Below, piece by piece: positions 1 through 7,907 of a stretch of 24,135 bases of DNA. The notes beneath the pieces were generated by a model. It had not been told where the DNA came from. It worked only from the letters and a program-made list of their open reading frames with translations, and searched no databases. The translations under genes and the position numbers were made by a program. The stretch covers positions 1 through 24,135 of the forward strand of contig JBGPOP010000052.1 of the NCBI GenBank assembly GCA_041488095.1, given 5' to 3'. The stretch is from DASYPQ01 sp041488095 (GTDB taxonomy: Bacteria; Planctomycetota; UBA1135; GCA-002686595). Position 1 is the first letter of the stretch; every line of letters starts with the position of its first letter.

Positions 1-576
1 CTCTTTATGCCCAGTAATTCCGAACAACGTTTGCACCCTCTGTCTTACCGCGGCTGCTGGCACAGAGTTAGCCGGTGCTTCCTCTCGCCTTGGTCAGTCC
101 GGGCGCTATTAACGCCCGTTCGTTCCTAAAACGTGACAGCAATTTACAACCCGAAGGCCTTCATCCTGCACGCGGTGTCGCTCCGTCAGGCTTTCGCCCA
201 TTGCGGAAGATTCTCGACTGCAGCCTCCCGTAGGAGTCTGGGCAGTGTCTCAGTCCCAGTGTGCCGGACCGTCCTCTCAGACCCGGTAGCCGTCATCGCC
301 TTGGTGGGCCATTACCCCGCCAACTAGCTGATAGCCCGCAACCCCCTCCCACAGCGGCAGCTTGCGCCACCATTTGCCGAGTCGGAGATGCCTCCAGCCG
401 GGAACATCCAGCATTATCCGCCGTTTCCAGCGGTTATTCCGGTCTGAGGGGTAGGTTGGTTACGTGTTACTCACCCTTTCGCCGCTCTACTCGCCTTGCG
501 GCTTTCGCGCACGACTTGCATGCCTAATCCACACCGCTAACGTTCGTTCTGAGCCAGAATCAAACCCTTCATAATT
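1..576 (-). rRNA. rrs: 16S ribosomal RNA, 5' part only (runs off the left edge)
   Basis: Read on the minus strand, this has the conserved 16S landmarks in order: the 27F site near 549-568, the 338 region at 220-237, and the 515 region (GTGCCAGCAGCCGCGGTAA) about 45 bases from the left edge. The mature 5' end is placed near 576 by counting from the 27F site to E. coli position 1. About 576 nt of roughly 1500 are present, ending near E. coli position 577. An exact match to the planctomycete probe PLA46 (GACTTGCATGCCTAATCC) lies at 513-530. The 338 region reads GCAGCCTCCCGTAGGAGT on the plus strand, a variant of the common EUB338 site. The 23S and 5S genes are outside the window, so linkage cannot be judged. 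Confidence 0.97.
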
Positions 577-772
577 TGAAGTTGTCTGTTGGCTTTCTTA
601 TGGAGATGGACGTCCACCCCCGAAGGGATGAGCGCCCTGCTCGCACGGTTTCAAGGGCCACCCTTGTTTTCAAAGAGCCTCGGGCCCGCCGCGCGGGTTA
701 GTAGCCTCGCGCGACCGCCTTCTTGTATTGTCCCCGCCGGCAGCGGCGGAGGGCCGCGCCGGATCTTGGGGG
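577..772 (-). promoter_or_regulatory. 16S rRNA leader with boxA-like antitermination element
   Basis: The stretch between the predicted transcription start (about 772) and the mature 16S 5' end has no credible ORF. On the minus strand, GCTCTTTGAAAAC at 666-678 closely resembles boxA, the NusB/NusE loading site found in many rRNA leaders. GC-rich, self-complementary segments around 684-715 could fold upstream of it. The 16S processing stem cannot be confirmed because the 3' flank is outside the window. Confidence 0.6.
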
Positions 773-778
773 AGGGGG

Positions 779-806
779 ATGATAGAGCTTCCGGGGGGTC
801 CGTCAA
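779..806 (-). promoter_or_regulatory. sigma70-type promoter of the rRNA gene
   Basis: On the minus strand a -35 box TTGACG (801-806) and a -10 box TATCAT (779-784) are separated by 16 bp, matching the consensus at 5/6 and 5/6 positions. The sequence just after the -10 is C-rich, as expected for the GC-rich discriminator of stringently controlled rRNA promoters. The expected start is near 772, about 195 nt upstream of mature 16S. Its placement before an rRNA leader with a boxA-like site supports the call. Confidence 0.7.
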
Positions 807-881
807 CGATCTCGCAGGGGATTCCAGGAGGGTGCCCAGGTCGTGAACCTAACCCATTGAATACCAAGTTGTTCTGACGGA

Positions 882-902
882 GGTCCGGTTCGGAACCGGG
901 CC
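882..902 (-). terminator. hairpin after the L,D-transpeptidase gene, weak terminator candidate
   Basis: A 9-bp stem with one G-U pair and a 3-nt loop starts 13 nt after the stop codon of the L,D-transpeptidase gene. No U-run follows it on the minus strand, so it is not a canonical intrinsic terminator. It lies between that gene and the rRNA promoter, where some termination would be expected. Confidence 0.3.
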
Positions 903-915
903 CGGATGGTCTGGA

Positions 916-2247
916 TCAGGGTTGGACGACGATCGCGGCTCCACGAGGCAAGATCTCGAAGAGCTCCTCGATCGCCTGCTGGCGCATGCGCACGCAGCCC
1001 TGGCTTAGATCCTCGCCGATACTGCCCGGATCCTTCGTCCCGTGGAAGCCCAAGCTGGTGTTGCTTCCGTCCGAATGCTGCCAGGCTATCCAACGCGTTC
1101 CGAGCGGATTCTCGGGGTCGCCATAAGGAACCGGCGCGTGACCAGGACGAAACCACATGGGGTCGCTGGTCTTTTCTCCGACGAGGTATTGGCCGGGAGG
1201 AGTCTCGCTTCCAGGTTTTCCGACACCGACCTCCCAGGCCGTGACGACTTCCTCGTCGAGGCGGTAGAGAGCCCAGTGGGCATCGAGGTCCACGAGGACG
1301 CCGGCGCGTCCGGCTGGGATCCTGAGTACCTGGCCGGGGTGGATCACGCCTCCACGCAGTTCGTTGGCACGCTCGATCTGACCGGTGCACAGGAGCAAAC
1401 CGGGGTGATCCTTGAGCACGCGCTTGCGAACGCTGATCAGGCTGTCGCCCGGCTCGATGGTCGTGCTGAAGGAGGGCCAGCCACCCTCGCGGTTCCATCG
1501 GTATCCGGCTTGGGCGCGTGCGAGTGCATCGCTCCAGGCGCGCAGGGAATCCCTCTCGGCCTTCCACGGCGCACAGACTTCGCCGAAAAGGAGTTCGCCG
1601 AATGCGCGCGCAGCCTCGCGGCTTGCGCCAGCCGCGAGTGCGGTTTCGCCCTCACGGGCCACGCGGGCGAGGGAAGCTGCCAAGACGAGAGGCGAGTCGC
1701 GCTGCGCCGCTGCTGGCGCGGCGCTCTGACCCGAGGAAAGGGCCTGTTTCAAGTACATGTATTCCGAGACGAGGACGCCTTCACGCGATTCGAGGTCTTC
1801 CGCCATCCGCCGCGCCTCGTCTTGGGGACCCAAGATCAGGCGGTGCAGAGCGAGGGCGAGGTCCCGACGACCGGCGGGAAGGGACTTGCCGGGCCCCGCG
1901 AGGTAACCGGGAACGTCTTGGATGCGGTGGAGAAGGAGGCTCGCCAGCGCGATCTCGTCGGAGGGAGTCGCGGAGGTCTGCACCGCGCGATGTTCGGGCA
2001 CGGAAGTCGGCTTAGGCGCAGGTCCAGCCGGAACCTCGTCTCTCGGAACGGACTCTTCGGGGGAGGATCGCGGAACGGGCTGCTCGAGCCGCGGTGGCTG
2101 GGCCGCAAGCTGCGGCGGCGGCGCCGCAGGCATGAGATATCCGGCCGGCTCACTGGAACCGTCGTTCCCCGCGCGGACGCTGCGGAATCCCTGCAAGACC
2201 AGCCAAAGCAGGCTGCATCCGAGAAGAACGATGAGGATTGCGCGCAT
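916..2247 (-). CDS. LysM-containing L,D-transpeptidase (YkuD family), membrane-anchored
   Basis: 443 aa. The start was chosen at the ATG (2245-2247) just before a hydrophobic segment (MRAILIVLLGCSLLWLVLQG); the upstream in-frame extension to 2475 is low-complexity and not protein-like. Residues 1-21 look like a signal anchor and about 25-90 form a Pro/Ala-rich linker. A poorly conserved helical region follows. A LysM-like domain starts near residue 258 (EPGDSL at 264-269) and ends in PGQVLRIP. The C-terminal third is the YkuD catalytic domain with H402 and the motif SQGCVRM containing C418. The family forms 3-3 peptidoglycan cross-links or attaches proteins to peptidoglycan in the periplasm; LysM binds glycan. 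No clear Shine-Dalgarno sequence is seen at the chosen start. Family confidence is high, physiological substrate unknown. The gene lies directly upstream of the rRNA promoter. Confidence 0.9.
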   Translation of the reverse strand: MRAILIVLLGCSLLWLVLQGFRSVRAGNDGSSEPAGYLMPAAPPPQLAAQPPRLEQPVPRSSPEESVPRDEVPAGPAPKPTSVPEHRAVQTSATPSDEIALASLLLHRIQDVPGYLAGPGKSLPAGRRDLALALHRLILGPQDEARRMAEDLESREGVLVSEYMYLKQALSSGQSAAPAAAQRDSPLVLAASLARVAREGETALAAGASREAARAFGELLFGEVCAPWKAERDSLRAWSDALARAQAGYRWNREGGWPSFSTTIEPGDSLISVRKRVLKDHPGLLLCTGQIERANELRGGVIHPGQVLRIPAGRAGVLVDLDAHWALYRLDEEVVTAWEVGVGKPGSETPPGQYLVGEKTSDPMWFRPGHAPVPYGDPENPLGTRWIAWQHSDGSNTSLGFHGTKDPGSIGEDLSQGCVRMRQQAIEELFEILPRGAAIVVQP

Positions 2248-2627
2248 CACGATGTCGACTCGACGCCCGGCCCTGGATCGCGGCTGCGAGGCAGCAACCG
2301 CTGCGGATGATATCCCTCGACAGTCCGGCAACGTAGCGGCCTCGAGCGGAATCCGCATTCGCGAGAGCTGCAAAGGGAAACGGAGAACCGGGGGCCCCAG
2401 CGTCGCCGTGCAGGTCAGGACCCGGAACCAGGTGGTTCCAGGTGGGCCCGACACCGCGCGGTGGATGCCGCGCATGTAGAACAGGGCCCGTCGAGATCTT
2501 TGTTCGGCTCCAGGGAACTGGACCGGTCACCTGCGCGCCAGGGTTGCCCCGGAACCGCGACCCTACCCGGCGCTCCCCTCCTCCGCAATCCAGCCGGACC
2601 CGTTTTGCGTCCGCCTCCGCGCCGGGA
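2248..2627. other. 380-bp intergenic region between ileS and the L,D-transpeptidase gene
   Basis: No convincing gene. The L,D-transpeptidase frame stays open to 2475 without recognisable protein. An inverted repeat, GGAACCA-GG-TGGTTCC, lies at 2424-2439 and may be an operator. A second hairpin (2540-2547 with 2557-2564, 8 bp with one wobble pair) lies about 64 nt after the ileS stop and has no U-run. A TATCAT box at 2307-2312 (minus) resembles a -10 element, but no matching -35 lies at the right distance. A promoter for the L,D-transpeptidase is expected here but is not pinned down. Confidence 0.4.
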
Positions 2628-5600
2628 TCAAACCTTCGCCAGACTGACCCGCACTGTGCGCCCGCCGCCCAGGTCGAGCTCCCGGCTGGCCCTCCCAGCT
2701 GCCTCGCGAGACCCGAGCTCATCGACCGACAGCTCCAGGGCCAGGGTCTCCCCCTGGATCAGGCGCCCGTGGGTCGAGAGTGCCTTCCTCACAGGACCCG
2801 CCTCGACCGCGGAGAAGTGGAGCCGGATCCGGTCTTCGACTGCCAGCCCGCTGTCCTTGCGCAGGCCGTTGACGCGGTTGATCACCTCGCGAGCTAGGCC
2901 CTCGACGATCAAGTCCTCGTCGAGGCGGGTATCGAGGAACACCACATAGCGCCCGTCGGTCTCGACATCGAAATCGGCCTGCGTCTCGACGGAAACCTGG
3001 ACGTCCTCGGGTGAGAGCTCGATCCGCCCACCCTCGACCTGGATCTCCACCGGAGCCCCGGACCGCAGGCGGGCGATCGACGCTGCGGGTAATGCTTCGA
3101 TCGCCGCGGCGGCGACCTTCATCCGCCCCCCGAGACGCTTGCCGAGGGTGCGGAAGTTGGCCTTGGCCTTGAGGCGGCACAGAGCGCCGTCGTCCGCGGC
3201 GAGGCTGCCGAAGGCCTTGATGTTCAGTTCGCCGAGCACGAGGTCGCTCGCGAAGGGCGACGCGAGGAGGCGCAGGCCTTCCTCGTCGGAGGTGCGCACG
3301 TGGATCGCCCGCAGGGGTTGACGGATCTTGAGGCCCGCTCTCTCGCGCAGGGCGCGCCCCAGCTCGACGACCCGCGTGACGGTGCGCATGCTGGCTTCGA
3401 GGGAACGATCGATCAGCCCCTCGTCGAGACGGGGCAACCTCTCGGCGTGGACCGAGCCTCCCCCGGCGGAGAGGCGCTGCCACAGCATCTCCGCGAGGAA
3501 GGGCAGCACCGGAGCGGAGAGCCGTGTCGCCGCGCAGAGAGCCGAGTGGAGCGTGGCGAAGGCGGCGAGCTTGTCCGCGCCGGTCTCGCTCCTCCAGAAG
3601 CGACGGCGGTTGCGGCGGATGTACCAGTTCGAGAGGTCGTCGACGACGAAGGCCTCGATCGCCCGGCAGGATCCGGCCAGGTCGTATTCTCCCATGCCTC
3701 GAGTGACCTCGGTGATCAGGCTCTGGGTGCGGGAGAGAAGCCACCGGTCGATCTCGGGTCGCGAGCGCGGCGGTGGGATCCGGCCATCGCCCGGATCGAA
3801 ACCGTCGATGCGCGCGTACTCCGCGAAGAACTTGTAGCTGTTGACGAGCGTCCCGAGGAACCGGCGCCGGATCTCCATGATCCCGTTGGCGTCGAAGCGC
3901 TTGGGGAGCCAGGGTTGACCACTCGAGAGCAGGTACCAGCGCAGCGCATCGGCGCCGTGCTCGTCGATCACCTTCCATGGATCGACGACGTTGCCCAGGC
4001 GCTTGCTCATCTTGACCCCGTCCTTGTCGAGGAGGAGGCCGTTGACGACACAGGTCCTGTAGGCGGGGCCGTCGGGGAGACCGGTCTCGGGGAGCGAGGT
4101 GACGAACGCGCCGATCGCGTGAAGCGTGTAGAACCAACCGCGGGTCTGGTCGAGGCCCTCAGCGATGAAGTCGGCGGGGAACTGGGCGCGTACTTGCTCT
4201 CGGCTCCCGTCCTTGTGCGGCCAGCCGTACTGAGCGTAGGGCATCGCTCCGGAATCGAACCAGCAGTCCAGGACGGCCGGGGTCCTCGCCATCTCGCCAC
4301 CGCACTTCGGGCACGCGAACCCGATGACGTCGATCCCCGGCTTGTGGAAGTCGAAGTCCATCGGGACGAACGAGAGTCGATGACCCGCTCCTCTGGGGAG
4401 TTGTCCTGCCTGTGTGAGCTCTTCCAGTTCTTTCCTACCACCCACCGCGACTTCGTGGCCGCATCCAGTCCTCGAGCACACCCAGAAGGGGAGCGGCGTC
4501 CCCCAGTACCGGTCGCGCGAGATGTTCCAGTCGACGTTGTTCTCCAACCACTCGCCGAACCGTTTCTCCAGCTCGGGCGGCACCCAGCGGATCTTCCGGT
4601 TGAGGCCGACCATGCGTTCCTTGAGAGCGGTCGTCCGGATGTACCAGGCGGGCGCCGGGAAATAGAAGAGCGGAGTCGAGCAGCGCCAGCAGTGCGGGTA
4701 GTTGTGACTCTCGCGCGACTTTCTGAACAGGCGCTTCCGGCCCTTCAGATCGTCCATGAGCGCATCGTCGGCTTCCTTGAAGAATGTTCCGGCTTTCACC
4801 CGGCCGACGTCGACGACGAATCGTCCATCGCCCCCGACCGCGGCCTCGACAGGCAGATGGTTGGCCCGCGCAAGCTCCCAGTCGTCCGCGCCGTAGGGAG
4901 CTTGGTGAACGATCCCGGTGCCATCCTCGATGGTCACGAAGTCGGCGGCAAAAACGGCATGTGGAGGCTTGTCGACAACCCAGCCTCCGTCCAAGCGAGG
5001 TACCGCGGCATCGAAGGGTGGTTCGTAAGTCTTCCCGACGAGCATCTCCCCGCGCTGACGTTCGAGCGCCTCGTAGGCGACGCCCTCCTCGCCGAGTACC
5101 GCGGACAGGCGCTCCCTGACGACCCACACGAGCTCGCCGGGAATGGATCCCGCGCCGCACCCGGCGAGGATTCGAGCCTGGACGTATTCGCGTTGCGGGT
5201 GGACAGCCAGAGCGAAGTTCGAGGGTAGCGTCCACGGGGTCGTGGTCCACGCCAGCAGGCTCTCCGGCTGGCCAGAACCGGTGGGTGCTTTCAGCGGAAA
5301 CCGGATGACAACGCTGGGGTCGAGCACGTCCCGGTACACCCCCGGCTGGGCGAGTTCGTGCGAAGAGAGGCCCGTGCCGCAGCGGCCGCAGTAGGGCAGG
5401 ACGCGCTTGCCGCGGTAGATCAGCCCATTCTGGTGGAAGAGCTTGAGGAGGTACCAGACGGACTCGACGTACTCTCCCTCGTACGTGACGTACGGATGCG
5501 CGTAGTCGAGCCAATACCCAGTGCGCTCGGAGAGCTCCTCCCACTCCTTCTTGTACGTCCATACCGACTTGCGGCATTCGGCGTTGAACCTCGCGACGCC

Positions 5601-5954
5601 GTACTTTTCGATCTCCGGCTTCCCGTTGATGCCGAGCTTCTTCTCCACCTCCAGCTCCACGGGCAGGCCGTGCGTGTCCCAGCCCGCCTTGCGCACGACG
5701 CGCCGGCCCTGCATGGTCTGGAAGCGACACACGACGTCCTTGATCGTCCGCGCCATCACGTGGTGGATGCCCGGGCGGCCGTTCGCCGTCGGCGGGCCTT
5801 CCCAGAAGACGAAGGCGGGCGCGTCCGAACGCACCCGCTGTACGGTCTCGAACGTCTTCTCCTCGCGCCATATGCGCTGCACTTCCCTTTCCGCCTCGTC
5901 GGGGCGAGTCTCGATCCCCGCAGGCAGGGGCTGGAACAGATCGGATCGGACCAT
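2628..5954 (-). CDS. ileS: isoleucyl-tRNA synthetase, IleRS2-like long type
   Basis: 1108 aa class Ia aminoacyl-tRNA synthetase that charges tRNA-Ile with isoleucine in the cytoplasm. The N-terminal catalytic part carries PPTANG at 54-59 followed by GIHH at 62-65, in the place of the canonical HIGH motif. The KMSKR loop is at 648-652. Between them lies the CP1 editing insertion, roughly residues 200-400. The C-terminal third is the anticodon-binding domain plus the extension typical of the longer, eukaryote-like bacterial type. The start is ATG, 12 bp after the stop of the preceding oxidoreductase gene, so it is probably the last gene of the long minus-strand operon. IleRS2 enzymes are known for low mupirocin sensitivity, and the swapped GxHH signature has been linked to especially strong resistance. 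Here that phenotype is inferred only. Confidence 0.97.
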   Translation of the reverse strand: MVRSDLFQPLPAGIETRPDEAEREVQRIWREEKTFETVQRVRSDAPAFVFWEGPPTANGRPGIHHVMARTIKDVVCRFQTMQGRRVVRKAGWDTHGLPVELEVEKKLGINGKPEIEKYGVARFNAECRKSVWTYKKEWEELSERTGYWLDYAHPYVTYEGEYVESVWYLLKLFHQNGLIYRGKRVLPYCGRCGTGLSSHELAQPGVYRDVLDPSVVIRFPLKAPTGSGQPESLLAWTTTPWTLPSNFALAVHPQREYVQARILAGCGAGSIPGELVWVVRERLSAVLGEEGVAYEALERQRGEMLVGKTYEPPFDAAVPRLDGGWVVDKPPHAVFAADFVTIEDGTGIVHQAPYGADDWELARANHLPVEAAVGGDGRFVVDVGRVKAGTFFKEADDALMDDLKGRKRLFRKSRESHNYPHCWRCSTPLFYFPAPAWYIRTTALKERMVGLNRKIRWVPPELEKRFGEWLENNVDWNISRDRYWGTPLPFWVCSRTGCGHEVAVGGRKELEELTQAGQLPRGAGHRLSFVPMDFDFHKPGIDVIGFACPKCGGEMARTPAVLDCWFDSGAMPYAQYGWPHKDGSREQVRAQFPADFIAEGLDQTRGWFYTLHAIGAFVTSLPETGLPDGPAYRTCVVNGLLLDKDGVKMSKRLGNVVDPWKVIDEHGADALRWYLLSSGQPWLPKRFDANGIMEIRRRFLGTLVNSYKFFAEYARIDGFDPGDGRIPPPRSRPEIDRWLLSRTQSLITEVTRGMGEYDLAGSCRAIEAFVVDDLSNWYIRRNRRRFWRSETGADKLAAFATLHSALCAATRLSAPVLPFLAEMLWQRLSAGGGSVHAERLPRLDEGLIDRSLEASMRTVTRVVELGRALRERAGLKIRQPLRAIHVRTSDEEGLRLLASPFASDLVLGELNIKAFGSLAADDGALCRLKAKANFRTLGKRLGGRMKVAAAAIEALPAASIARLRSGAPVEIQVEGGRIELSPEDVQVSVETQADFDVETDGRYVVFLDTRLDEDLIVEGLAREVINRVNGLRKDSGLAVEDRIRLHFSAVEAGPVRKALSTHGRLIQGETLALELSVDELGSREAAGRASRELDLGGGRTVRVSLAKV

Positions 5955-5966
5955 CGATCCGATCTT

Positions 5967-7046
5967 CTACCAACGTTGCGCGCGGATGTCCGCAGCGATG
6001 CGCTCGGCCAGCGCGAGCGCCCTGCGTCCGTCCTCGCCGGTGACCTCGGGCGCCGTTCCGTCCTTCACCGCGCGCAGGAACGAGTCCAGCTCGGCCTGCA
6101 GGGGCCGCTGCTCGCCCCCCAGGTCGAGCTCCTCGACCCGCAGCACCCGGGTCGTGATCCAGTCCTTCTGGAGCGCGAGCATCGCCGGCTCCATCTCGCG
6201 CAGCGCCCGTCTTCCCGCCTCCCATTCGGGCCCCTTCTGGACCACCAGGCCGTAGTTCTTGACGAAGTCCAGGCTGATGTAGGCCTCGCTCGAGAACAAC
6301 CGGAAGCGCCGCATCGGCGAGAGCGAGGCGCGGCTAGCGGTGACATTGGCGCGCGCGCCGTTTTCGAACACCAGGCGCACCGAGGCCAGATCCTCCCGCT
6401 CGGTCAGGATCGCCCCTCCGGCTGCATCGAAGCTGGCGACGTCCGACCCTACGAGATCGAGCACCAGGTCGAGGTCGTGGATCATCAGATCGTGCACGAC
6501 GCCGACGTCCAGGCTGCGGAAGCTGAAGGGCGCCAGGCGATGGCATTCGATGAAGCGCGGGCGGAGTCCCATCTCCCGCACCTTGCGCAGGCCGGGCTGG
6601 AAGCGCTCGACGTGGCCGACGGCCACCTGGCACCCGCCCCGACGCGCAGCCCCGAGGATCGCATCCGCCTCTTCCAGGCTGGAGGCGAGCGGCTTCTCGA
6701 TCAGGGCCGGCACCCCGCGCTCGAGCAACGGGATCGCGACGCGCGCATGGTCGACGGTCGGAACCGCGACGCTGACCGCGTCGAGGTCGGCGGGGAGCTG
6801 CGCCGCATCCTCGAGGGCGTCGCAGCCCGCTTCCGCGGCGACCGCGCGCGCCCGCTCGGCGTTCGGATCGACGACCGCGACCAGTCGGCACAGGGGGTGT
6901 TCTGCGTAGATCCTGGCGTGGAAGCGGCCGAGGTGCCCGACGCCGATCACGGCGACGCGCAGCCGTCCATCGCCTCCCCCGGCCCGGGCTCTTCGCAGGG
7001 GCGCAGGGCGCCTGGGGTCCGCCGGCGCGGGACTCGCGGGGCTCAT
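5967..7046 (-). CDS. Gfo/Idh/MocA oxidoreductase, gnnA-like (UDP-GlcNAc 3-dehydrogenase candidate)
   Basis: 359 aa. After a Pro/Arg-rich N-terminus of about 28 residues comes a Rossmann fold with GVGHLG (35-40) and an acidic end of beta-2 (VVD, 58-60). EKP follows at 117-119, with the family's conserved Lys. The motif HDLMIHDLD (185-193) starts the C-terminal substrate domain. The ATG overlaps the lpxA stop codon as ATGA, so translation is probably coupled to lpxA. Family members beside lpxA include GnnA, which oxidises the 3-OH of UDP-GlcNAc so that GnnB can aminate it for amide-linked lipid A. No gnnB-like aminotransferase is visible here, so the exact role is uncertain. It could instead act on another nucleotide sugar. 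Family assignment is secure, substrate inferred from context. Confidence 0.85.
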   Translation of the reverse strand: MSPASPAPADPRRPAPLRRARAGGGDGRLRVAVIGVGHLGRFHARIYAEHPLCRLVAVVDPNAERARAVAAEAGCDALEDAAQLPADLDAVSVAVPTVDHARVAIPLLERGVPALIEKPLASSLEEADAILGAARRGGCQVAVGHVERFQPGLRKVREMGLRPRFIECHRLAPFSFRSLDVGVVHDLMIHDLDLVLDLVGSDVASFDAAGGAILTEREDLASVRLVFENGARANVTASRASLSPMRRFRLFSSEAYISLDFVKNYGLVVQKGPEWEAGRRALREMEPAMLALQKDWITTRVLRVEELDLGGEQRPLQAELDSFLRAVKDGTAPEVTGEDGRRALALAERIAADIRAQRW

Positions 7047-7897
7047 CGACTCGAGCTCTCGCCCAGGACTCGCTCGATGCCGGCGTGTTGGAACTCGTCG
7101 CGCAGGCTCTCGCGGTAGCGCCCTTTGGCGCCCTTCTCCGTGTTCAAGAGGCTGGCGACCAGATGGCCGAGGAGCTGCGATCCGTCCGCGCGCGCCTTGA
7201 GCTCCTCGAGCGTGCTGCGGCGCGGGTCACCCGAGCGCCAGATCAGGCGGAACGCCTGACGGAGGGCCTCGATCTCGTCCTCGGGGAACCCGCCGCGCTG
7301 CAGACCGATCACGTTGACACCCCGCACGCGGCTGGGATGTCCCTCGAGGATCATGTAGGGCGGCACGTCCTGGACCATGCGCGTCATCCCGCCGACATAG
7401 GAGTAGGCGCCGATCGTGACGAAGTGGTGCGCGGCCGCGCCGCCGGAGATGTTGGCCTGCTCTTCGACCTTGACGTGGCCCGCGAGGAGGACGTTGTTCC
7501 CCATGATGATGCGGTTGGCGAGATCGCAGTCATGTGCCACGTGGCAGCAGGCCATCAGGAGGCAGTCGCTGCCGATGCGCGTGATCCCGCCGCCTTTGAC
7601 CGTGCCGCGGTTGATGGTCACGAACTCGCGGATCGTGTTGCGGTCGCCGATCGAGAGCTCGGTCGGCTCGCCCTTGTAGGAGAGGTCCTGCGGCGGACCG
7701 CCGAGGCTCGCCTGCCCGACGATCAGGTTTTCCTCGCCGATCCTCGTGCGCCCGTCGAGGACCACCTGCGGGCCGACTTTCGTGCGGTCGCCGATGACGA
7801 CCTTCGAGCCGACGACCGCATACGGACCGACCTCGACGTCGCGCCCGAGCTCGGCGCCCGGTGCGACCACGGCGGTGGGATGGATCCTGGCAGCCAC
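7043..7897 (-). CDS. lpxA: UDP-N-acetylglucosamine acyltransferase
   Basis: 284 aa, close to the usual 255-270 with a slightly longer C-terminus. It performs the first step of lipid A synthesis: transfer of a 3-hydroxyacyl chain from ACP to the 3-position of UDP-GlcNAc (or its amino analogue), in the cytoplasm. The N-terminal two-thirds are hexapeptide repeats of a left-handed beta-helix. The catalytic His is H122 in the block CHVAHDC, and H157 in HHFVTIGA matches the second conserved His. The C-terminal third is the helical domain. The start is GTG at 7895-7897, which gives the expected MAARIHPTA N-terminus. It begins 10 bp after the lpxC-fabZ stop and overlaps the next gene by 4 bp. LpxA sequence alone does not tell whether the acceptor is UDP-GlcNAc or UDP-GlcNAc3N. 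Confidence 0.97.
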   Translation of the reverse strand: MAARIHPTAVVAPGAELGRDVEVGPYAVVGSKVVIGDRTKVGPQVVLDGRTRIGEENLIVGQASLGGPPQDLSYKGEPTELSIGDRNTIREFVTINRGTVKGGGITRIGSDCLLMACCHVAHDCDLANRIIMGNNVLLAGHVKVEEQANISGGAAAHHFVTIGAYSYVGGMTRMVQDVPPYMILEGHPSRVRGVNVIGLQRGGFPEDEIEALRQAFRLIWRSGDPRRSTLEELKARADGSQLLGHLVASLLNTEKGAKGRYRESLRDEFQHAGIERVLGESSSR

Positions 7898-7907
7898 GTG
7901 GGTCTCT

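Noticed and set aside
2248..2475. N-terminal extension of the L,D-transpeptidase frame
   Set aside because: It would bury the signal anchor 76 residues inside the protein and shows no family sequence.
3300..5228. Long plus-strand ORF (642 codons) opposite ileS
   Set aside because: Antisense shadow of a GC-rich gene; no recognisable domain, and the opposite strand encodes a complete IleRS.
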